A DNA stretch of 64,000 nucleotides from Melanocharis versteri (lineage: Eukaryota > Chordata > Aves > Passeriformes > Melanocharitidae), in assembly GCA_013397845.1 (NCBI GenBank), contig VZTG01007110.1:515242-579241 (forward strand). The letters run 5' to 3'. The translations under genes were made by a program, and so were the position numbers. Shown one piece after another: positions 1-12,054 of this stretch (within the stretch, counting starts at the first letter, position 1; every line of letters begins with the position of its first letter). Below the pieces are notes generated by a model, which worked only from the letters and a program-made list of their open reading frames with translations, was not told the DNA's origin and searched no databases.

Positions 1-821
1 GGACAGCAGCCCTGTTACCCCCAAAGGCCAGCAAGGGTTTTGTAGTCATTATACCCACCTTGTGCTCTTTTAGGGAGTACAGGTGTAGCTGACCCTTCCT
101 AGCCTGTAATATGCAATTTTTCTACTGCAGCCAGACATCCTGTCAGGAGTACTGCAAGTGCTATTTGTAGTTGAGAGGGGTGTTTATTTTTCACTAAAAG
201 ACAAATTTTTATAGATAAGTTTCCCCTGCCCTGAAGACAGGTTTCTTACTTCCTATACAAATTAGTTATCATGCACAGTCTGTTCTTTCAGACCTTTCTG
301 GAAATGGGTCAGAGGCCTTTGGGGGTCTTTGGTGGTCTTGTTTTCCCCTACAGTGCATGCCCACTTCTTGGTCTCATTCTTGCACTTGTGCTGTACTGTG
401 TTGTGCTCATCTCCAGGATCTAGAACAGGGATGTTTGTCTCACAAAAGTACTGCCCTATGTCCACACAGCCCTCTTCTCCAGCCACACCTTGTTCTTTCC
501 TGCAGCGTGTTATTACCAGTAATTCTTGGTTATTACCAACAACCCTTGTTCATTATTACCAGCAATCCTTGGCTGGCTCCACAGCCATTCAGACATCAGT
601 ATTTGAGACATACCCTTTAGTCCCTTATCTTTTGGGATTCTATATCCCTACAACTGAAACTCCTGAAAGAGTTCTGCTGGAAAGAAACAGAGTCCAGTGA
701 TGCCAAGATGATTTTTGCTTTTTCTTCTATATATCTTTTACATAGTTCTATGTATCCACAAGTATTAGCATTCATACTTGTAATTCTTTAAGTCTGGTAA
801 CTTGGCAAAGTTCTAGGGTTC
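1..821. other. Unassigned DNA left of the LTR
   Basis: I see no gene here. Overlapping open frames of up to 123 codons occur on both strands, but they show no recognisable domain and look like chance. The only internal structure I can point to is a three-copy imperfect tandem repeat (listed separately). The stretch could be old retroviral or other repeat-derived DNA, but I cannot show that by eye. Confidence 0.5.
510..572 (+). repeat. Three-copy imperfect tandem repeat, 20-23 bp unit
   Basis: Three consecutive copies begin with TTATTACCA and end near CTTG (510-529, 530-552, 553-572). The first and third copies differ at only a few bases, and the second carries a short extension. This is a small local duplication with no evident function. 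Confidence 0.75.
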
Positions 822-1168
822 TGTGGGGCCAGGAGACCAAACGCCCCAGAAGCCGCATAGCCAGGAGACCAAACATTCTACTATCTTGGGGAGCCAAGGT
901 CCCCTTCTAGAACATATTCTGTAAAGTAGAGATTAGCACATCCGGGGGAGGAATTCCATAGATGGGGAGAATATCAAACCATCCAGCTAAGCCCCCTTAT
1001 TGGGTACCCTCGTTAGACATGTTAATGTGTAAGGTTATAATTTGTATACGTGATTTACTGTGGGGGTGCATTGCAATGCGTTCCACCTTGGCGAAGTGGT
1101 GCACTGACAGGATCCTATTAAAGATACCGACATAAACCCCCTACCTCTTTAACTGTGTCTGGCTTTCA
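822..1168 (+). mobile_element. Probable solo LTR of an endogenous retrovirus
   Basis: The element opens with TGTGGGG and can be closed at TTTCA, giving the TG...CA ends of an LTR at a normal length of about 350 bp. A 15-bp sequence (GCCAGGAGACCAAAC) occurs twice near the left end, at 828-842 and 860-874, like a duplicated U3 enhancer unit. An ATTAAA polyadenylation signal lies at 1117-1122, close to the right end as expected for U3/R, and CpG and GC content are above the surroundings. I found no matching partner LTR, no clear primer binding site after 1168 and no clean target-site duplication. It is therefore read as a solo or broken copy with approximate ends. The family is not identified. 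Confidence 0.5.
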
Positions 1169-2443
1169 TTTTCTAAGACCAAGAAAAGGCATTACCAGGA
1201 CAAGCCTCATTCCAAGCAAGGACTCCCCTGATGAGGAGAGAGTTTTGAGCTGGATCCGGTCTGCTCTTATTTCCCAGGGAAATGCAGGACAGCCTGCAGA
1301 GAAGAGCCTGGCTTGGGAAGAGCAGGGAAGATTTTTAGCTTTGAAGGCTGTGTTAAAAGCAATCAGCTCCTCAAAGCGAAATGATGCAGTTATTCAGGTA
1401 GTGCTGTTCTCCTGGGTAACAAGTTGAACCAGTTTGTTACCTGGTGGGCAGCACCAATTCACACACTGGGACAAGGCATTTCTATTTTTTATTCTAGATT
1501 GCACAAAGTAGGGAGCCAGGTTACCCACAAAAGGCTGCCTCCCCAGTCATCAAAATTTTACACTATTTAAACATTTTAACAAAGGCGTTAGCATTCACTG
1601 GTTACACATTGCATAACTTTTTCATTACTTAATACTCAAACCCCTGTTTGCTAGTTATACCTCTTGCTAGTCCAGATGTGCAGTTCTTCCTTCTACTTGA
1701 GTCTGGGGTCTGGGTTAAATAGGTGGCCAAAGAGTCGGTGGTCACCATCTCCTACTGCTGGAATTACCTTTCCCCCAGTTACTGTTCAATTCTGCTGGCT
1801 GCGCTCCATGTGGCCATTGTCCAGACAGACCATTTATCTTGGGATTGTCTCCTCTTTTCCTTAAAACAAAAGATTAGCCAAGGTTACAATGTGCAGAGTG
1901 CAATTGCTTAATCCTAACCATCCAGCTATAGCTACTGATTAACATCTGAAAAGAAATTGCAAAGATTTATTCCAATCTTGAGAGGCTCAAATCTTGGAGG
2001 GCTTGATATCAGTGACACTGAGATGCAGAGAGCACAGGCCACTTGACGTCTTTTACAATCATGTAAGTTGTCTCTTTTCCTCTAAGGTACATCAAGACCA
2101 AAAAAAGCAAGCAACTTTTTCACCAGTTTTAGTTATACACTTTAATTAAATACAAATTACTCCTGATTTTTACAGTTTTGTTTTTAAGCATCCAAAGCAG
2201 TACCTATAAATACTTGACTATGGAATGTTTCATAGGCACTTCAGGCTGGCTAGAATGCACTCTTAGGTCACGTATATTTTGTGCTGAGCACTGTTTTTGA
2301 TGCATTTTTGTCATCAAAATGGCGAGTGCTCTCTCTGTGATCATTATCACAATTAAAGCAAAGCGGTCTCTAAGTTAATCTTCCTAAGATAACTTTTCAG
2401 ATAAGAAAACAAATCAAAATAAAGGAGGGAGGGGAAAGATAAA
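1169..2443. other. Unassigned DNA right of the LTR
   Basis: An open frame of about 90 codons (plus, 1155-1427) runs out of the LTR end into this segment. It is hydrophilic and rich in Ser, Glu and Lys but has no motif I recognise and no ATG start. It could be remnant internal retroviral sequence or chance. On the minus strand an AATAAA signal lies at 1966-1971. The rest shows nothing nameable. Confidence 0.4.
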
Positions 2444-2940
2444 TTACACCAAACCATGAGTTGATCCAAAAGGTTTATTATATTCCCAAGGCTGCAGGTG
2501 CCCCGGGGACTCTCTCTCAGCCACAGCCTCTTGGAGAGGGCTTGTGCTGAGCCCCCCCTTTAGCTGTGGGGACACCAGGAACAGGTGGTGGCACTGGGGG
2601 GGTCCCAGCTGGCTGTGCTGGGTGACCCCCACTATGACCCCAGCTGCTTCTTCACAGGCAGCAACACCACCGACTGCAGCTGCAGGCACTTACCCTAAAC
2701 ACTCATTTTCCCCTCTTTTTTCCTCGGGGACACTGTTCTCTAGTGCTTTTATGTGGAGACTGGGGTTTCCCAGCTTCCCCCAACCGCTCCAAAATGTTCC
2801 TGGCTGTCACCAGTTCTGCTCTTTCCAGATGCTGCAGAACTGTACCCCCTCAATCAGGACATCCATGGCTCCTGACTTATCTCTTCTTAGAGCAGACTTC
2901 TTCCTGATTTTCCTGACATGATAGTACACCTGCCCTAATA
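2444..2940. other. GC-rich block of unknown origin
   Basis: Compared with the AT-rich flanks this block is rich in G and C, especially at 2500-2700, and is open in two opposing frames (minus 2444-2689, plus 2544-2921). An AATAAA on the minus strand at 2474-2479 and a minus-strand donor-like GTAAGT near 2690 suggest it may derive from a transcribed or retroviral sequence read leftwards. I see no conserved motif and do not assign a function. Confidence 0.35.
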
Positions 2941-3789
2941 AGGCTTTTTAAATAAATGTATTCTTCAGTTAGGGACCCTTCAGTTGCCTAGAGTAAGATA
3001 AATCTTCTTCATTCAATATCTGAATGATTCTGCCTCAAACATGCTTCAGCAGCCTGGCTTTGGCAGGCATTTCTTTTGTTCAAACTCTTTCAGCTAGCAA
3101 AAGCCCATCAAACAAATAAACAGCTAAACCAAAACTCTTTCATGTTACTTAGTATGAATCAAAGCAATATATTATTATTATTATTAGACATGCATTACTC
3201 AGATTCATAAAGAATAAAGCACAAACAGAAAAACATTTATTTAATGAGGAAATGAAAGCCGACAGAGCTCTTTAAGTGCCACAAACGTCAACAACCTTAA
3301 ATTGCTAAACTGAAGGGAAAACACATTTGATGGATGATTCCAGCTAAGAATTTACTTTCACAGAATTTTGACAGCCCTAGAAAACAAGGCATAGTCCCAT
3401 AGGAGACAGGTCATCCTTAAAACATATACAATACAAGCCAGATAGTTTCTGCTAATGGAAACGAGCCCAGGTGTACCTTCCTGGAAGGTCGAAAAAAGAG
3501 CAATTATAATGAGAAAAGGTGAAAGGCAGCTGAAGTATTTTATTCTGGAAAGAGGGGTGGAATATGAGAGTGACTATGGAACCATGAATGGATGGGGTGA
3601 GGCATAGGGAATGCTGAGTGATTGCCTGTTTCTCCACAGCTCATAAAATGAGACATCCATTAAAACAACCAGGTAGATTTGTGGAATGCATTTGATCCAG
3701 AATAGGTGAGGTGCCATTTTTAAGTTTTGCAGACTTTACTGGGTGGGTTTCACTGAGGTAAGACATCACTGCATTTGCAATAGTTTTAG
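2941..3789. other. Gene-free AT-rich DNA
   Basis: Nothing recognisable except a short ATT microsatellite at 3171-3186. The small open frames are not credible genes. Confidence 0.6.
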
Positions 3790-4082
3790 AATCATAGAAT
3801 ATCCTGAGTTGGAAGGAACCCACAAGGATCATCAAATCCGTCTCATGGTCCTGCACAGGATGGCCTCAAAATTCATTGCATAGGTCTGAGACCATTGTCC
3901 AAATGCTTTCTGGACTCCGCCAGGCTTGATTGCCACGACTGCTTCCCTGGGAGCCCTCTTCCAATGTCCAAACACCCTTTGGGTGAAGAGCCTTTTCCTA
4001 ATATCCAACCTAAACCTCCCCTGACACAACTTCATGCTGTTTCCTCAGGTCCTGTCACTGCTCACCAGAGAGACCAGTTTTT
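3790..4082 (-). mobile_element. CR1 LINE fragment, 3' end, minus strand
   Basis: CR1 is a non-LTR retrotransposon that inserts by target-primed reverse transcription and is usually 5'-truncated. Read on the minus strand, this copy ends in the CR1 3' terminus (plus strand begins ATCATAGAATATCCTGAG at 3791). Upstream it encodes a decayed reverse-transcriptase carboxy-terminus, visible as LDIRKRLFTQRVFGHWKR in the minus frame at 3832-4035. The copy is 5'-truncated near 4080. A short AGTTTT occurs on both sides and may be a target duplication, but it is too short to rely on. The protein is not functional. Confidence 0.92.
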
Positions 4083-7000
4083 CCGTAAGTTTGTGATTTT
4101 GTTCACTCCTGAGACAAATACTGTGCTGGGGAATTCCTGACTAGGAAACTATTATTTCATCTACTCTGCAAGAGGCAGAGAATAACACAAAAATTAAATA
4201 TGGAAGATACATGAGATGAACGGAGAAAATCCTTGAGTAATTATTGCATCAGAATCAGGGAATTAACAGATAGCTAAAGGTAATGAAATAAACATGTGGA
4301 TGTTTAAATATTAAGTCACAGAGAAATTTAAATACTTAGCAAAAGCTAGAAAAAAACCCCTCCAGAAGTGCCAGGAGTATCAAATCCTAATTTGCTACTT
4401 TAAATGCAACTTCATTCCACCTCTAGTTTTCAGCCCAATATTAACTACTATTATTCAAGAAGCAGAAGACTTCAAATTACAGACAGTGGAAATCTAAATG
4501 TTCTAAGCAAGTTTATATTTTTCTCACAGGGAACCACAAACCCATGAAAATCATTGTCCGAAACAGCAGAGTTCAAACAAGGACTTGACAATCATGTAGA
4601 TAATGAGAGCTAAATGACCTGAGATGGCTATAAGACAACCACTAACGGTAAATGTTATCAAGGAACTTTCCTCATGTGCCTTCTTTTATCTCTCTTTGAA
4701 ACACACGAAAAGTGCTACTGGCTGACAAAAAATATTCACCTGGCCCAGTATGACAATTCCTAAGTTCCTAGTGGTCATAAAGATAACACTTTATGAGAGT
4801 TTTATCGACCCAATGTGTGGCTTGTTTTTCAAGCCTTCCCTTGCTTTTATTGCCCCTGACAATGTAGCTTTTTTTTTTTTTATAAAATCCTAGTGAAAGA
4901 TGAGAAATTCACACATCTGACGTGTTCTTCACACTCTTTCAAATTCATAGCTTTTTCTTTTCTGAAGAATGTCAGTATGAGAATCTTTAGGTGGAAAATT
5001 TCAATGCATGTTCTGATTTCAGTCACTTAGCACAGAATACAAAAACTTCTATATGAACATGACTATAATTAATAGAAGGACAACAGGATATTTAAACCTA
5101 GGGCTCCATTCCTCATATATTCTTTCACTTCTGTCACCTCCAGAGCATTATTCTTTTCCTTTCTTCCCTTATTTCTCTCAGTACGATATACATTTATGAT
5201 CATTTTGAGTATTTAATCCTTATTCTCAATTACTTAGGTTCACCTGTACCTTTTGTAAACTTTGCTTTAATGACAGTAGCACTGATCAACTACTCATTCT
5301 GTACAGGGGGCTTGCAGAGCTATAGTACAACTTTTTCCACTCTGTCCTTTCCACGCTTTTCTGCTTGTAGACCCAGTTTCTAAGAATTGGCTTTGTTAGT
5401 CATCTGTTTGGTCACCCAGGTTTGAACTCCTTTCATGAGCTCAAATGTGTTCTACAGAGAATCATTAACTGTGCTTCAAAGACACCTACAGTCTCTTGCT
5501 TTCTTAAACCTTTGTTCCTTACTGGATGTAATTAAATTCCTTGAAAAACAGCAAAGTCAAAGAGAATTAGAAATAGTTCAAAACAGGCAAGTCTTCTCTA
5601 ATTTTACAAATGCAAACGACCCTGGTGGTTTGTTCAGATAGGAGAAGGAAAGGAGGGTCTGCAGTTCACACAGAGACAACAGATAAAATAAGCAAGGAAC
5701 AAGAACAAAGTCTGAGAGCATCTATTAGTTGGCATATAGTTGGCATCTCTTATTTTTTAACTCAGTACAAGGTTTTTAATTCTGGAAATGTTTATAGTTT
5801 ATCATTTATCATTATCATCAATTTTTTTATACCATATATACATTAGAACATCACAGCCTGAATTCAGCTTCTGATGTATCCCTGCCTCCCAGCAGAGAGA
5901 TAAGCAGAGAGTATTTCTGCTCCTTGATAAGTAGATTGGGAGTCAACATAAGGTGATGCCAATATGAACTTAAAAGTCAGACTGAGGGCAGACACTGCCA
6001 TATGTTACAAACCAACGTTATGCCATAGCTGGCAGAATTGTTGGAAATGTAATTGCTAAAAATTATTAATGAAAAACTGCTGGGTTCTACCCATTTCTGA
6101 TGCAGATGCTGTTTGCAGTGGAAGATAGCCAGGGACTGAAAAATGAAATTCAGAGGGGAGTATAAATATGTCTTCTTTGATGTGCTACACCTGCCCAGCC
6201 CTTATAATGAAAAGATTCATTGCAATTTAAAGATTGATTCTTAGGAAAATGTAAATAAGCAGTAAAGGTCTTTTCCCTTAGCTTTCCAATCTCAATGATT
6301 TATTGCTAAAACCTCTTCCATTTTTCAGGGTGATTTAATTGTTTTCTTTTTGATATGGACTTGGAAAGATATCTTTAAAAGAAACTTTAAACTTTCAGGA
6401 AACTTTCTCTTTCAAATAAAATAAAAAGCAGAAACTATAGTGAATAAATGAATCAAATAAATATTTTAGATGGTCTTGCTCAACACAAGTGATGATTTCC
6501 TGGAGATGGGAAAACAGCTTTTGTCTTGCAGGCATGAATTTTGAGTTATCTTTTGACAGTCAGTATTTCTGTTGTGGGCTGGTTTGTGACTGGAGGAATC
6601 CATGTCTAAGTGAAAAATAAGGAAAATATGATTGCCTTAAATATACACACGTTTAGGTCCTGAAGAAGGTCCTTGAATCATCAGTATGAAGGGTCTGCAT
6701 GAAGGATGCAGTTTGTATCTGATGTTTTGTGCTTGTCTTGATCCAACCTGAGACGTCACAGCACATGCTGTCAGGTGTTTTTGGAACTGATCAGTAAAGA
6801 ACAGGAAACCATATCACAGTCCCAAGAAAAAGGAACTAGGTAAATCAGATTTAAGAATTACATTAGCTTCTGGGCTTTCCTTAGCTGGTAGAAACTCCAT
6901 TTTACTCTATGGTGGGTTTTCATTCCCAGACCTCATTTGGCTCATATTAGCACAATCTCTGTAATGCAAAATAGTGTGGCTGGGCATTCCCTGGATTTTT

Positions 7001-7919
7001 GTTTTGTTTGGGTTTTTTTGTTTGTTTGTTTCATTGTACTGGGCATGCAACTGCAGCAATAACATTTTTTCTATATCACTCTTTTCTCCTGGTGATCAAT
7101 TTTTTCCTATTAATTGTGATAATTTTGTTAGCTGGTGCTTCTTCTCCTAGTATCTGTATATGCAGCCCTGTCCTAACTACCTCTAATGTTATTAATTTAA
7201 TTTCTAGTCTTGGTAGGAAAAAAAATTGATCTTATAAACAATGCAAGCTGTTCCTAAGAACTTAAAGTAATTACACTTGTGTCTGCGGATAACAATCCCA
7301 TTTAACAAAATGCCTGGACTGTGGATGTTAGCAATTGAACAGTGGGCTTCAAGGAGCATAGTGCAAGTAGTACTGGAAATTATATGTTATAAAGAATTAT
7401 TTAAAAAATTTTAAATGTCCTTTAAAAAAACCATTGGGCCTCTTTTGTGGTAATGATTACTATTTTTATATTAACTCATAAATAACTGGAAAAGAAACAT
7501 ATTTCATTAAATTCTATACGGCAATATCCTTTGCTGATGGCATGTAAGAGTCTATTTTGCTTAGTAAGCACAGTGACAAACCCCATTTATGCATATTTCG
7601 TGCTGCCTAATTCATGTAGGTACAGCTTTAAAACAATAAACTTTGCACACCACCTGCTTCAGGAACACAGAGCGAAACATAAAAGAAATCCATCTTTTAG
7701 AATCTCCCAAGGCAGAAGACAACGACCACTTTACCTGTGCTTTGCAGTTGTTCATGCTAACACCTGACAGGTTTTCAAGTTACTTAATACAGTAGTGGTG
7801 GTTGTAGCGGTGTTTCAAACACACAGAATCCTAAACTCAGTTGTGGTATAAATTGATGCAATTCAAATAATCAACTGCATAGTCTGTAAACTCTGTCTGG
7901 AGATTAGACTGACTCCTTG
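4083..7919. other. Gene-free DNA between CR1 copies
   Basis: AT-rich sequence with a poly-T run at 4869-4881, a 10-11 bp tandem repeat of TAGTTGGCAT near 5727-5747 and a T/G-rich low-complexity tract at 6996-7031. Open frames are all under 80 codons and show no recognisable product. Confidence 0.6.
6996..7031 (+). repeat. T-rich low-complexity tract with TTTG repeats
   Basis: A run of T interrupted by single G residues, ending in three TTTG units. It may be the eroded tail of a reverse-oriented retroposon, but no body can be recognised beside it. Confidence 0.8.
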
Positions 7920-8244
7920 CCCAAACTCACACACAAAAAGGAAGTGTACAAGGGTGGAAGCAAGGATGAAGTTGGCAAAATTAAAGCCCAAACTGAACTG
8001 AATCTGGCCAGGGATATAAGAGACAACAAGAAGGGCTTCCATAAGTGCATAGATAATAAAAGGAAGGCTGATTAAAGGAGCAGAACATCTCAACTATGAG
8101 GAAAGGCTGAGAGCGCTGGACTGTTTAGCCAGGAGAAGAGAAGCTTCAGGGGGGATCTTATCACGTATATAAATAACAAATGGGAGGGAGCAAGGAGGGT
8201 GGAGCTGGCCTCTTTTTGGTACTGCCCAGTGACAGGACCAGTCA
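7920..8244 (+). mobile_element. CR1 LINE fragment with internal deletion, plus strand
   Basis: Two parts of CR1 ORF2 that are normally far apart are joined here. The left part (about 7920-8066) translates on the plus strand to ELNLARDIRDNKKGF, typical of the segment between the CR1 endonuclease and reverse transcriptase. The right part (about 8067-8244) is the downstream region whose conserved text reads TATGAGGAAAGGCTGAGAG and then GCCCAGTGACAGGAC. The intervening reverse-transcriptase core is missing, and the 3' end is also absent. The element is a dead fragment. The left boundary is approximate because it decays into unrecognised sequence. Confidence 0.85.
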
Positions 8245-11108
8245 CTGTAAGGGTGACTGAGGCAGAATTCTGACCTCACTGAAATCAGCAGAGCCTTGGT
8301 TTATGTTCAGTCGGATTAAAATTTGGCCCTTAAAATTTCTGATTTAAAGCCCCTGTAAGTCAATGGGCAGACTCCTATTGACTTCTACAGATCCATAACA
8401 AATCTGTAGAAAAACAGCTGTGCTTAATCCTCAAATAATTAATCAGAGAAAAAAGGGAACTTGACTAGGTGACCTGAAGGAAAAAGTCTCCCTCACGTAA
8501 AAGCAGCTTCCATAACTTCTCTAGCTCCTTGTACTTGAAAATTTTATGGGGACAAAAATCTCTCTCCCTGACAAAATACAGATGGGCATAAAGATGTGTA
8601 TTAGAATGGAGTTCCATTTGTGCAGTTCTGTAAAGCAGGCTCTGCATGAGAAATGGTTTCAGTGCAGTGATTTAGGTGCAATCCCTTTTTAATTGTATAG
8701 CCTTTTAATTACATCTGTGCTACACCTTGGGGAAATGCACTGGGGACTGATAAGGGATCTTGTTTCCAAAGTCAGAGGAGGATAAAAAAAAAAAAGTGGT
8801 TTGCATCAAGCAAAGAGCTCTGCAGATGCAATTAATTGTTAGATAAGAAACCGGTGGCTGTTTCCTTCTTAAGCCAAATAATATTAAGTTTTTAAAAGTT
8901 TCTATTTCATGTGAATAATCTGTATCCTTTGTAAATCTCATGATCATCTCAAAACCCACAAATATTTATTCTCAGCTTTTATTGTTTGTGCTTGATGTCA
9001 ATGATGTTAAAATATTTTTTCTCATTATTACATCAGTAAAATGTTTGAGAGATAAAAGCCATTTTCTTGTGTGTTTGGAGGTCCTTATTTGTGTTTCCAG
9101 GTGCAGATTTAGCAGAATCTACTGTTAGTTCCCGTCTTTCAAGTTATCTTGGTTTGTAACTAATGATTCTTACAAATTGTACCAGACGCCAAGGTGGAGT
9201 TTTTCTTCTTTCCCACATACAAGCTGGCCTGTTTCTGCTGTGGATTTTTTGTTGCAGGTTTTGGGGTGTTTTTTTTTTCTCAGAACTTTGAATAGATTAT
9301 CTTCAAACTATCCTTTCAGACTGATGCCAAGTTTCATTTATATTCTGTTTTATTCCACAAGATAAATGGAGGTCTCTGTTCCTGTTTGGTTGCCTCTGAT
9401 CCACCTCTTCTGTACCTGGTATGGATGCAGACAGTGTTGGCTTTTATCTTTGAGTCGGTTTCTGCTTCTTGTGGACACCTTTCAGAATAATTCCTTTCAA
9501 AATTTAATGCTGTGGGGAAAGTGCTTTTTTCTTTCTTCATGTTTGCTTTTACAACATGTGAATATTTGGGGATGGTGTTCTTCCAGTTCTCTGTCAGATC
9601 AGAAGCAATGGACAAGACCCTAATTTAGGACAAATTTAACTGAAAATTGTTATTCTTTTGAAATACATCTGTTTTTAATGTCAGATGTGAAAAGAGATCT
9701 GTTATACACCTGAAAAAAACACCCAGGGGAGACTGTGGACGTTAAGTAGCTGAGAGAGATTTTGCAATGCCTGTTATCTGAAGTTCATCTCACAAACTGA
9801 AGCTGCTTCTCCTATTTTTAAATGACTGTGGAAATGGAGAACAACCACAGGAGCCATAAGCAAGATTTACAGATCATTCACAAAATCTCCCCAATACTTG
9901 TTCAGTTTTCTTCCCTTTAAGAAGCTTTACTTTTCATACTGTCTCACAAAGTAGGTTGGAAACCCGAGGTCAGACAAGAATCATACAGCTATTTCCAACA
10001 GACCACACTGTGATGTCCCTGGAGCAACACAAAATCTTCCTCTGGCTCTGCCAGTGCCTCAGTAGCTATTAGAGTGGTTGGGAAAAGTCAAGTGGCCTTA
10101 ATTTGCCTCACGAGTTTTCTGGCTTAAGTATTTTGTCACATTCCATTAGCATTTCACCAATGACATTTCCCTGGAACAGATAAATGAAAGATCGGGTGAA
10201 TGTTTCAGCTTAATATTTGCGTACAATTTCAGTGAGCATCAAATGACATTTCAGAGACTGTTATTAATATTGTCAGGAGATACAATTCAGCTCAGAATAT
10301 CACTCCCAAGGGTCTGTGGTTTTGTCCTCAGATGAACAAAAGGAAAGCATCTTTGAAAAGCTGACCTTGCACATTGGTGCCCGAGCATACCAAATCAAAA
10401 GAGCCTGGGTTTGAAGGAGAATGACGGTACTTCCTAATAGTTTGCAGTTAGTCCTTATTAGTTCCTGTGGAAGGATAGCTGGGAAATAGGACAGAAAGTA
10501 CCTTGGACCTTGAGAGCGACATGGATCTTCTGGCCCTGGTGGGGCAGAAACCATGGGAGAAGTAAACAGACCCCAAGGACAAGGAAAAGAATGGGACCGA
10601 AAGAGAACATCGAGCTTCACCACAATTTCGCAAAAGGACAATGGAAAAGACTCTGGTTGCTATGGGGAAGTAGAGACAAGAAGGGGGGCGAGGGAAAGTT
10701 TTTACCCTCCTATCCTAAGGTACATAAATCGCAGGTGTTAAGAAAATACATGGCTTTTGCTTGCATCAAGCAGGGTCCGTCTCTCAACCACCGTCAAGTT
10801 CCTAATATGGGACTGCAACGACTCACTGGTCCTGTTCGCAGAATCCTTCCCAGCCTTCAGCAATGCTTGAGGTGGGAGGGTGCCTTACATCCCAGCTGCT
10901 CATATTAACAAACTTTGCACTAGGCAAGCATGGAACATGCACATGCCAAAGTCATTCTGCAGTGTCTAATGGATAATGATTTTCCTGTGTTTGATTTTTT
11001 GTTTATTCATCTATCTCTCACATTCATTATTGGCACACATGACGACAAAGAGTTTCTTCCATGAGGAATTAAAATTCCTTTCTTAAATATGAATTTGAAG
11101 ATTAGAGA
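8245..11108. other. Gene-free DNA
   Basis: No recognisable gene or repeat. The largest open frame (plus, 10510-10908, about 132 codons) is strongly basic and tryptophan-rich, lacks an identifiable domain and is overlapped by two opposing frames, so it is not called. An 11-base stretch resembling a retroviral primer-binding start lies at 10375 but has no LTR beside it. Confidence 0.55.
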
Positions 11109-11715
11109 TTCATAGAATATCCTGAGTTGAAAGGGACCCACGAAGATCATCGAGTCCAACTCCTAGCCCTGTGCAGTACCACATCAGGTATCGCACCATG
11201 TGCCCAAGAGTATCGTCCAAACACTTCTTGAGCTCTGTCAGCCTTGGTGCTGTCAGCACTACCCTGGGGAGCCTGTTCCAGTGCCCAACAAACCTCTGGG
11301 TGAAGAACCTTTTCCTGATATCCACCTAAACCTCCCCTGACACAAATTCAGGCCATTTCCTCGAGTCCTGTCACTGGTCAGCAGAGGGAAGGGATCAGTG
11401 CCTGCACCTCCACTTCCCTGCAAGAGCAGCAGACCACAACGAGGTCTCCCCTCAACCTCCTCTTCTCCAGGCCAAACAAACCGAGCGACCTCACCCACTC
11501 CACATGTGGCTTCTCTTTCAGACCCTTCACCATCTTTGTAGCTCTCCTTTGGATGAGCTCTCTAATGGCTTTATACCCTTCTTATATTGAGATGTTCAAA
11601 ACTGTACCCAGGGCTGGAGGAGAGGCTGCACCAGTGCGGAAGAGAAAGGGACAATCAGGGTCCTTTGACCCGCTGGCACCACTGATGCCTCAGGCACCCC
11701 AGGGCACGGCCGGAT
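11109..11715 (-). mobile_element. CR1 LINE fragment, about 600 bp, minus strand
   Basis: This is the longest CR1 copy in the window. Its 3' end is at the left (CATAGAATATCCTGAGTTG from 11111). The minus frame carries the reverse-transcriptase carboxy-terminus as DIRKRFFTQRFVGHWNRLPR (11110-11325). A second minus frame reads the upstream part including DRTRGNGLNLCQGRF (11259-11498), so at least one frameshift separates them. Farther right, the text around ATGGCTTTATACCCTTCTTAT and CCAGGGCACGGCC matches the usual CR1 ORF2 region until truncation near 11715. It is inactive. Confidence 0.95.
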
Positions 11716-11830
11716 TTCAATTTAAAAAAACATCCAAATAGAGTATTTCGATGGCAGGGATTTTTGATTAATTTTTTCTTTTGTACTTAAACTAAACTCC
11801 CTCAGAGGCTTTCCAGGGAAATTTCCCACA

Positions 11831-12054
11831 GCTCGTCCTGCCGTGAGGGCTGAGCGCAGCTGGCAGCGGGCTTTGCCGAAGAGCCCTGACGCAGGGAAGG
11901 GCGCAGCGCTGGCGGTGTGGAGGGCAGGCGCGGTGCCCGGGGTGTGCCCCGGGTCCCCGTGTGCCGGGGTGTCCCNTTTCCTCAGGCGCTGCCGTCCGGC
12001 CTGGCCCCGCGCCTTGCTCCCCGCGCTGCCCCGCTGCTCTATATGCATGTAGGC
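11831..12054. promoter_or_regulatory. Short CpG-dense island
   Basis: About 220 bp contains roughly two dozen CpG dinucleotides by hand count and is very GC-rich, against CpG-poor flanks. It lies exactly between two oppositely oriented CR1 fragments. It ends with a TATA-like CTATATGCATG at about 12038-12050. It may be a small CpG-island promoter, an unmethylated regulatory element, or the GC-rich part of an unrecognised repeat. The assembly N at 11976 falls inside, so the exact length is uncertain. Long open frames on both strands here result from the lack of AT-rich stop codons, not from a gene. Confidence 0.45.

Noticed and set aside
13..1539. Loose similarity between 13-32 and 1519-1539, considered as paired retroviral ends
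   Set aside because: Only about 20 bp with gaps. It is too short and too imperfect to claim homology.
10375..10385. TGGTGCCCGAG resembling a retroviral primer-binding site
   Set aside because: No LTR end directly upstream and no retroviral coding remnants downstream.
10510..10908. 132-codon plus open frame
   Set aside because: Composition is odd (Trp, Arg and Lys rich), opposing frames overlap it, and no splice or family evidence exists.
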